Of a stretch of 41,892 nt of DNA, positions 36,837 to 41,892 are shown piece by piece. The stretch lies in assembly GCA_012729145.1 (NCBI GenBank), contig JAAYDT010000028.1, positions 1-41,892 of the forward strand, written 5' to 3'. Source of the DNA: Synergistaceae bacterium (GTDB lineage: Bacteria; Synergistota; Synergistia; Synergistales; Thermovirgaceae). The notes under the pieces are model-generated. The model was given only the letters and a program-made list of their open reading frames with translations. It was not told where the DNA came from and ran no database searches. The position numbers were made by a program, and so were the translations under genes. Positions within the stretch are counted from its first letter, which is position 1. Each line of letters opens with the position of its first letter.

Positions 36837-38168
36837 TCACTCCCTTCGATCATACCAGGAGGGGGGTACCGGCTCCCCGAACAGATGCCAGTTCCCCGCG
36901 GCAGTGATCCTTAGATCGACGAAAGAACCCATCATGGAAAGATCACCAGGGAAGATGACCACCTTGTCTGTGGGTGTCCTGCCTTGAAGAAGGCCCTCTC
37001 CCTTCGGGGCGTTACCGTCGGCCAGGACTGTGAAGACCTTCCCGACAAGACCCTGGTTGATCTCCCTGGATATCACGGACTGGATCGAGTTGATAACCCT
37101 GAGCCTCCGCTGTTTCTCCTCCGCCTCGACCTGAGCTTCCATCCGGGCTGCCGGAGTCCCTTCCCGGGGGGAAAAGGCGGCGGTGTGGACCAGGTCAAAG
37201 CGAAGATCTTCAACGACCCTGACCGACCCCTTGAAATCCTCAGAGGTTTCTCCCGGAAAGCCGACTATCAGGTCGCTTGTAACAGCCGGTCCGGGCAGGA
37301 TAGACCTTATCATATCAATTATCGAACAATACTGCCCTACTGTGTACCCTCTGTTCATCAGCCCAAGGACCCGGTCGCTCCCCGACTGTATGGGAAGGTT
37401 GATAGCGGGACAGATATTTTCGTGTTCGGACATTACCTCCACCACATCCCGGGTAAGGTCCCTCGGATGTGACGTGGCATATCTGATCCTTTCCAATCCC
37501 TTTATCCCGGCAACGTCCCTGAGAAGGGAGGAGAAGACGTAGCCATTGCCAAAGTCCCTGCCGTAGGTGTTGACGTTCTGACCTATCAGGGTTATCTCCC
37601 TCACCCCATCCGAGATCAGACTCTCTACCTCACGGAATATCTCGTCTGGGTCCCTGGAGATGAACCTTCCCCTGACATGGGGCACGATGCAGTAGGTACA
37701 GAAGTTGTCGCATCCGTGAGCGATGGTGATGAAGGCCTTCCAGGGATTTGAGCGGAGTAGTGGCACCTCGGAAAGGTCATAAAGGGTCAAGGGGTCCTCA
37801 TCGAGGAGGACAATGTCCTTTCCGGAGGTCATGGTCTTCTCCAGTGCATCAGGCAGCTTCCCAAGGCTGCGTGGTCCGCATACAAGACGTACCGAGGGGA
37901 AGCGTCTCATCAAAAGGGTACCCACTCTCTGGGCCATGCAACCCACGACAGCGATCAGGGGGGGCTCCCGGCGTGAAGCCAGTCTCCCTATGTCGCTCCA
38001 CGCTTTCTGCTCGGCCTTGTCACGTATACTGCAAGTGACAAGGACGACCACATCGGCATCCTCTTCGGACACCTCTTCCCATCCTTTCGCCGCCAGGGCC
38101 GTCCTGATCCTGTCAGCGTCGTAGACGTTCATCTGGCACCCGAGAACACTGATATTGAAACCGTACAA
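36837..38168 (-). CDS. miaB: tRNA-2-methylthio-N6-dimethylallyladenosine synthase (MiaB)
   Basis: Radical-SAM methylthiotransferase that modifies A37 of tRNAs reading U-starting codons. The 443-residue protein has the N-terminal cluster Cys C11, C46 and C77 (LGCQMNVYDADRI, TCSIRDKAE, GCMAQR), the radical-SAM motif C153, C157, C160 in HGCDNFCTYCIVPHVRGRF, NVNTYG, and a C-terminal TRAM domain. The length and the ILPGPAVTSDLIVGFPGET block distinguish it from RimO less surely, but the sequence around C153 fits MiaB. The start is TTG 38168, with GGAGG seven bases upstream. It heads the minus-strand series. Confidence 0.94.
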   Translation of the reverse strand: MYGFNISVLGCQMNVYDADRIRTALAAKGWEEVSEEDADVVVLVTCSIRDKAEQKAWSDIGRLASRREPPLIAVVGCMAQRVGTLLMRRFPSVRLVCGPRSLGKLPDALEKTMTSGKDIVLLDEDPLTLYDLSEVPLLRSNPWKAFITIAHGCDNFCTYCIVPHVRGRFISRDPDEIFREVESLISDGVREITLIGQNVNTYGRDFGNGYVFSSLLRDVAGIKGLERIRYATSHPRDLTRDVVEVMSEHENICPAINLPIQSGSDRVLGLMNRGYTVGQYCSIIDMIRSILPGPAVTSDLIVGFPGETSEDFKGSVRVVEDLRFDLVHTAAFSPREGTPAARMEAQVEAEEKQRRLRVINSIQSVISREINQGLVGKVFTVLADGNAPKGEGLLQGRTPTDKVVIFPGDLSMMGSFVDLRITAAGNWHLFGEPVPPSWYDRRE

Positions 38169-38261
38169 GCCGTCGCCTCCATGTAAAATAATCTGGAAGG
38201 ATCATCTTCACCACGGAATGATACCACTTTCGAACCCGTAACAAGAAAGAGGGGGGTTGCA

Positions 38262-38753
38262 ATGACCGGAAGAAGGACGGGGGCGATGATCGTCGGGGCC
38301 TTCTTGCTTGCTCTGGCTCTCATGACCGCGGCTGGAGCCCTTGATGAGGGACTCTGCCTGTTCCCGGACATCACTGGGTGGAGAGGAGGTGAAACCCTTT
38401 GGAAGGAGCTCGAAACCCTCTCCGAGGTTATGGGCTACCGAAGTGAAAGACTTTACCGTCGGGAAGCAGATAACCACTCTATCCAGGTGATCCTGCTGAA
38501 AGGGCCCGGCACTCTCTGGCAGGGTCTCCCGAAGGGAGAAATATGCGCCGACGATGGTCCCGTCGGCTCGGGAGCCACTTTCAGGACCCTGGAAGCAGGG
38601 GGGTACAGGGCTGTCATGGAGGATCACCCCCTTACGGGAAAGGCCCTCGTGGTTGAGATGGCCCCGGACTCAACGCTGACCTTTGAGACAGCCTTCGAGG
38701 ACGTCGACCTTGAGCGGTTCGCCCTGGTCTTCCTGAAACAGTATCAGCCGTGA
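38262..38753 (+). CDS. secreted protein of unknown function
   Basis: A 163-residue protein with a signal peptide: basic start MTGRRTG, hydrophobic core AMIVGAFLLALALMTAAGA, likely cut after AGA or nearby. The mature part is acidic with a single Cys pair (C33 in EGLCLFPD and C95 in GEICADD) and a C-terminal region rich in beta-type residues (KALVVEMAPDSTLTFETAF). I recognise no domain. A strong AGGGGGG ribosome site lies before ATG 38262. It is divergent from miaB (94 bases apart) and converges with the solute-binding protein gene, so it seems to be a single-gene unit. Confidence 0.78.
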   Translation: MTGRRTGAMIVGAFLLALALMTAAGALDEGLCLFPDITGWRGGETLWKELETLSEVMGYRSERLYRREADNHSIQVILLKGPGTLWQGLPKGEICADDGPVGSGATFRTLEAGGYRAVMEDHPLTGKALVVEMAPDSTLTFETAFEDVDLERFALVFLKQYQP

Positions 38754-38773
38754 AGGATCATTGGCAGGATCCC

Positions 38774-39535
38774 TCAGATCTCCCCGAACCACTTCTCTCT
38801 GAGCTGGTCCAGGTGCCCTTCGGCAGAAAGAGCTTCCAGTGCAGAGTTGACCTTTTCCAGAAGCTCCCCGTCTATCTTCCTCACTGCAAGGCCCATCGCT
38901 CCGGAAGTTATCTGACCTGATAGGGCCACCTTGAGCCCCTCTCCCAGCGAATGATCGTCGACGAGGAACCTCTCCGCAGATACTCCGTCCATGAATGCGG
39001 CATCGGCCTTCCCTTCGAGGACTGCCCTGAGAGCTTCTCCGGACCTCTGGTACCGGATGATATCCACCCCTCCCATTGATGTCAGGTGATCGTCCTGGAT
39101 CGTCCTGGCCTGGACTGTCACTCTTCTGCCCTTGAACCAGTCCGTGTCAGAGGGTCCTGCTTCGCCCTTCCTGACGACGACGGCATCCCGTGAAAAGAAA
39201 TAGGGTTTGGAGAAGTATGCCCTCTTCAGTCGCTCGGGAGTTATGCTCAGACCGGCAGCTATCATGTCTATCCTCCCTGCAGAGAGGGCGGGGAGGAGCG
39301 CATCGAAAGCCATATCGATGAAGATGACCTCTCTGTCCAGCTCCGAAGCTACGGCCTTTGCAAGGTCTATCTCGAATCCTGCCAGACCTCCTGAATCGTC
39401 ACGGAAGACAAATGGGGGGAAAGAGGATTCGGTCCCCACCCTGAGGGCACCCTCAGGTGTGCCATAAGCCTCAATGAGGGGACAGAAGGCCGCAAGGACC
39501 ACCAGCATCAACGCCAGAACAATGTGTCTTTTCAT
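38774..39535 (-). CDS. family-3 extracellular solute-binding protein (amino acid ABC type)
   Basis: A 253-residue periplasmic or secreted binding protein for polar amino acids or related ligands. Signal peptide: KRHIVLALMLVVLAAFCPLIEA; no clear lipobox. The mature start ALRVGTESSFPPFVFRDDSGGLAGFEIDLAKAVASELD is the family-3 signature, followed by DMIAAGLSITPERLKRAYFSKPYFFS. No permease or ATPase gene lies in the window, so it is an orphan here. A promoter and palindrome lie just upstream, in and after the end of carB. Confidence 0.92.
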   Translation of the reverse strand: MKRHIVLALMLVVLAAFCPLIEAYGTPEGALRVGTESSFPPFVFRDDSGGLAGFEIDLAKAVASELDREVIFIDMAFDALLPALSAGRIDMIAAGLSITPERLKRAYFSKPYFFSRDAVVVRKGEAGPSDTDWFKGRRVTVQARTIQDDHLTSMGGVDIIRYQRSGEALRAVLEGKADAAFMDGVSAERFLVDDHSLGEGLKVALSGQITSGAMGLAVRKIDGELLEKVNSALEALSAEGHLDQLREKWFGEI

Positions 39536-39569
39536 TTTGTAATCCTACCTCCGGTAATGGATCGCTGAA

Positions 39570-39588
39570 AGGGAGATTATAATTCCCT
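39570..39588. promoter_or_regulatory. palindrome over the -10 box (possible operator)
   Basis: AGGGA (39570-39574), one extra G, palindromic ATTATAAT (39576-39583) and TCCCT (39584-39588): two 9-base half sites symmetric except for one base, centred on the -10 box. This could bind a repressor, or be the base of a weak hairpin without a T tract. Confidence 0.35.
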
Positions 39589-39604
39589 CCCTCACTGATG
39601 GGAA
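39576..39604 (-). promoter_or_regulatory. promoter of the solute-binding protein gene
   Basis: On the minus strand TTCCCA (39604-39599, inside the last codons of carB), 17-base spacer, perfect TATAAT (39581-39576). The leader is about 35 bases. Confidence 0.65.
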
Positions 39605-41892
39605 CCCCTTATCCTCAAGGAGATGGAGACAGCCAGGGCAGATGCCACATGGAGATCGTTAACACAGGGGATCGATGCCTCTATGGCGGATCTTCTCATC
39701 TGGTACCCGTCCCTGAGTACCTCCGGGGAACCCGATGCTACGTTCACTATGAGATCCCATTGCCGGGAAGCGATCCCGGAAATGAGGGGCTTCCCCTTTT
39801 CCACTTTCCTGCATGGTATCCCCCAGTTCCTGAGCACATCAGCAGTCCCTGACGTTGCATCAACGCTCCATCCAAGGGCGTGGAACGCGGCTGCAACGTG
39901 AGGCGCCTCCAGTTTGCTCCTGTCGGCGACGGAGAGAAGAAGTCTCCCCTTTTCCGGTACTCTCCACCCGGCTCCCCTCAAACCTTCGTAAAGAGCAACG
40001 GCGACAGTATCCCCCACACCCAGGGCTTCTCCGGTAGACTGCATCGCTGGACCCGGTAGGGCATCCACTCCTGGAAGTTTTTCCGTGGAAAAGACGGGTA
40101 CCTTGACCCCGAATAGGCGTATCCTTTCACAGAGACCGGGTTTGAGCCCCATATCAGACAGATTTTCCCCCAGGGCAGCCCTGACGGCCATCTCCACCAA
40201 TGGTATGCCTGACAGTTTCACTGCAATGGGAACAGTACGGCTCGCACGAGGGTTGGCCTCTATCACATAGAACTCATCTCCGGAGAGAACGAACTGAATG
40301 TTCAGAAGCCCCTTTACTCCCAATTCCACAGCGATCTTCCTGGAGATATCCTCAATCTTCCTTCTTCTCGCCTGGGAAAGGGACACGTCGGGGAATATCG
40401 CCACCGAATCCCCGGAGTGGACCCCCGCAGGATCAAGGTGCTCGAATATTCCCGGGATGACTATCTCCCTTCCATCGCAGAGGACATCCACCTCGAACTC
40501 AGCCCCCGGGAGGAACCGGTCGATCAGGACCGACTGGTCCTCGTCGGTCTGTAGTGCGATCTCCAGGACCGAGACCAGTTCCGACGGAGAGCTCACAACC
40601 TTCATCGCCAGTCCGCCAATCACAAAGCTGGGTCTTACCATAACCGGGTAACCAATCATTGAGGCCTTTTCCAGTCCCTCATCGACGGACTTTACCGAAC
40701 AGCCGAGGGGCTGGAGGATGCCCAGTCGCTCCAGAAGACCGGAAAAATGCCCCCTGTCCTCGGTGGCCCGGACAACACCGGAGGGACTCCCCAGGATCCG
40801 GACCCCCTCCCCTTCCAGGGCTAGACCTGCCTTCAGGGACGTTTGGCCGCCGAAGGAGGCGAACACTCCCTGGACATTCTCCCTTATCAGTACAGGCAGA
40901 ACGTCCTCCTCAGAGAGGGGCTCAAAATAAAGGGAGTCGGACATGTCGTGGTCCGTGCTGACCGTTTCGGGATTGTTGTTTATCATAACGGCTTTTTTCC
41001 CCATCCGCCTGAGAGCTTCTACTGCCTTTACGCAGCAGTAGTCGAACTCTACCCCCTGACCGATCCTAATGGGGCCGGAACCGAGGACCGCGTAGGTCTC
41101 CCTGCTGTCATGACGGATCCCGTCGTCTGACGCTCCGCATGTGCCGTAATAGTAACCGGATCCCGCCGGGGTCTCGCCGGCACTGCCGTCGACCTCCCTG
41201 TACCCTCTCTCGATGCCGAGGGAGAGCCTTGCGTCCCGGATCCGCCTCCAGTCCGATCCGGAAGCGGAGGCTATGTCCCTGTCTGAAAGGCCCATGGATT
41301 TGACCTTCCGAAGAAGAGTCTCATCCGGCTCTCTTTCCTTGAGTTCCCCAAGAACCGATACGATCCTGGCAAGTTGGTCGATAAAGAAGGGGTGTATCCC
41401 TGACCTGGCCGAAATATCCCGCGGGGGAAGACCCCGGCCAAGGAGTTCAAAGATGGACCAGAGCCTTCTGTGAGTCGGTAGCGAAAGATCCTCCTCCAGA
41501 TCCTCAATTGTTGCCAAAGCCATCCTGGGGTCCACGATCCCGCCGGGGAGGTCCAGCGACCTGACCGCTTTGGACAAAGCCTCGATGAATGTGCGACCAA
41601 GGGCCATGACCTCTCCGGTGGACTTCATCCTTGTTCCAACCCTGTTCTCGGCACCGGGGAATTTCTCGAAAGGCCATCTGGGAAATTTCACCACCACGTA
41701 GTCCAGTGCCGGTTCAGAAAGGGCGCTTCCCACACCTGTCACGGGGTTGGTCATCTCCGTAAGAAGGGACCCGGCGGCTATCCTTGCAGCAACCCGGGCG
41801 ATAGGATACCCTGTAGCCTTGCTCGCAAGTGCACTCGAGCGACTTGCCCGGGGGTTGACCTCAATAACAGCATACTCACCAGCATCAGGGGA
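39592..41892 (-). CDS. carB: carbamoyl-phosphate synthase large subunit (5' end outside window)
   Basis: Synthase subunit that makes carbamoyl phosphate from bicarbonate, ammonia and two ATP for arginine and pyrimidines. About 766 residues are present; the frame is open to the window end, so the N-terminal part (roughly 300 residues) lies beyond 41892. Seen from the edge: EYAVIEVNPRASRSSALASK (end of the first ATP-grasp domain), DYVVVKFPRWPFEKF, MKSTGEVMALGRTF, the oligomerisation domain, the second ATP-grasp domain (VLGSGPIRIGQGVEFDYCCV, INNNPETVSTDHDMSDSLYFEPL), and the C-terminal MGS-like allosteric domain. An internal ATG at 41754 is not the start. Confidence 0.97.
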   Translation of the reverse strand, partial: SPDAGEYAVIEVNPRASRSSALASKATGYPIARVAARIAAGSLLTEMTNPVTGVGSALSEPALDYVVVKFPRWPFEKFPGAENRVGTRMKSTGEVMALGRTFIEALSKAVRSLDLPGGIVDPRMALATIEDLEEDLSLPTHRRLWSIFELLGRGLPPRDISARSGIHPFFIDQLARIVSVLGELKEREPDETLLRKVKSMGLSDRDIASASGSDWRRIRDARLSLGIERGYREVDGSAGETPAGSGYYYGTCGASDDGIRHDSRETYAVLGSGPIRIGQGVEFDYCCVKAVEALRRMGKKAVMINNNPETVSTDHDMSDSLYFEPLSEEDVLPVLIRENVQGVFASFGGQTSLKAGLALEGEGVRILGSPSGVVRATEDRGHFSGLLERLGILQPLGCSVKSVDEGLEKASMIGYPVMVRPSFVIGGLAMKVVSSPSELVSVLEIALQTDEDQSVLIDRFLPGAEFEVDVLCDGREIVIPGIFEHLDPAGVHSGDSVAIFPDVSLSQARRRKIEDISRKIAVELGVKGLLNIQFVLSGDEFYVIEANPRASRTVPIAVKLSGIPLVEMAVRAALGENLSDMGLKPGLCERIRLFGVKVPVFSTEKLPGVDALPGPAMQSTGEALGVGDTVAVALYEGLRGAGWRVPEKGRLLLSVADRSKLEAPHVAAAFHALGWSVDATSGTADVLRNWGIPCRKVEKGKPLISGIASRQWDLIVNVASGSPEVLRDGYQMRRSAIEASIPCVNDLHVASALAVSISLRIRGSHQ

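Noticed and set aside
41754-41892. Separate gene start for carB at 41754
   Set aside because: The 46 codons upstream are open and encode conserved CarB sequence (EVNPRASRSSALASK), so the ATG is internal.

Overview
The window (about 57% G+C by impression, not counted) reads as the chromosome of a strictly anaerobic, fermentative bacterium. It is almost entirely coding, with strong Shine-Dalgarno sites, frequent GTG/TTG starts, heavy use of AGG/AGA for arginine and many short gene overlaps. A tungsten-type aldehyde:ferredoxin oxidoreductase, a NADH-linked flavo-iron-sulfur operon ending in a selenocysteine formate dehydrogenase, a malic enzyme and an EF-G-2 type GTPase together suggest a Synergistota-like or Firmicutes-like amino-acid fermenter. 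I lean to Synergistota, but that is inference without a database search. No phage, transposon, CRISPR array or clear sign of recent transfer was seen.

Layout. 1-1065: tmRNA (ssrA), smpB and tRNA-Pro(CGG), all on the minus strand. 1085-3640: an AOR-family oxidoreductase with its own ThiS/MoaD-like sulfur carrier, closed by a hairpin terminator. 3660-6293: an unknown gene, then an isochorismatase-fold hydrolase and a malic enzyme. 6355-9188 (minus): LuxR-type regulator, YbhN-like membrane protein, ICMT-like methyltransferase and a DNA alkyltransferase, coupled by overlaps. 9395-12734: TtcA-like PP-loop enzyme, panC, pgi and a glutaredoxin.

13021-23770 (plus) is the most interesting part: a ten-gene locus. 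Its first half looks regulatory: two small DRTGG-like proteins, an anti-sigma-type ATPase, a hydrogenase-H-domain-like iron-sulfur protein and a PHP phosphoesterase. Its second half, preceded by its own promoter candidate, is catalytic: NuoE-like, a second GHKL ATPase, HndB-like and NuoF-like proteins, and then a 1367-residue polypeptide. That polypeptide joins a [2Fe-2S] domain, a GltD/NfnB-like FAD-NAD(P)H module, ferredoxin domains and a molybdopterin formate dehydrogenase. Its active-site residue is a UGA-encoded selenocysteine (22136-22138) followed directly by a SECIS-like hairpin. The likely role is a soluble, probably electron-bifurcating complex linking formate, NAD(H), NADP(H) and ferredoxin.

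23857-41892 (mostly minus) holds housekeeping genes: EF-G-2, gatB, gatA, gatC, ligA, lysS, dus, coaX, a short comEC, comEA and miaB in one tightly packed series; a small secreted protein of unknown function on the plus strand; an orphan family-3 solute-binding protein with its own promoter; and the C-terminal three quarters of carB, which runs off the window end.
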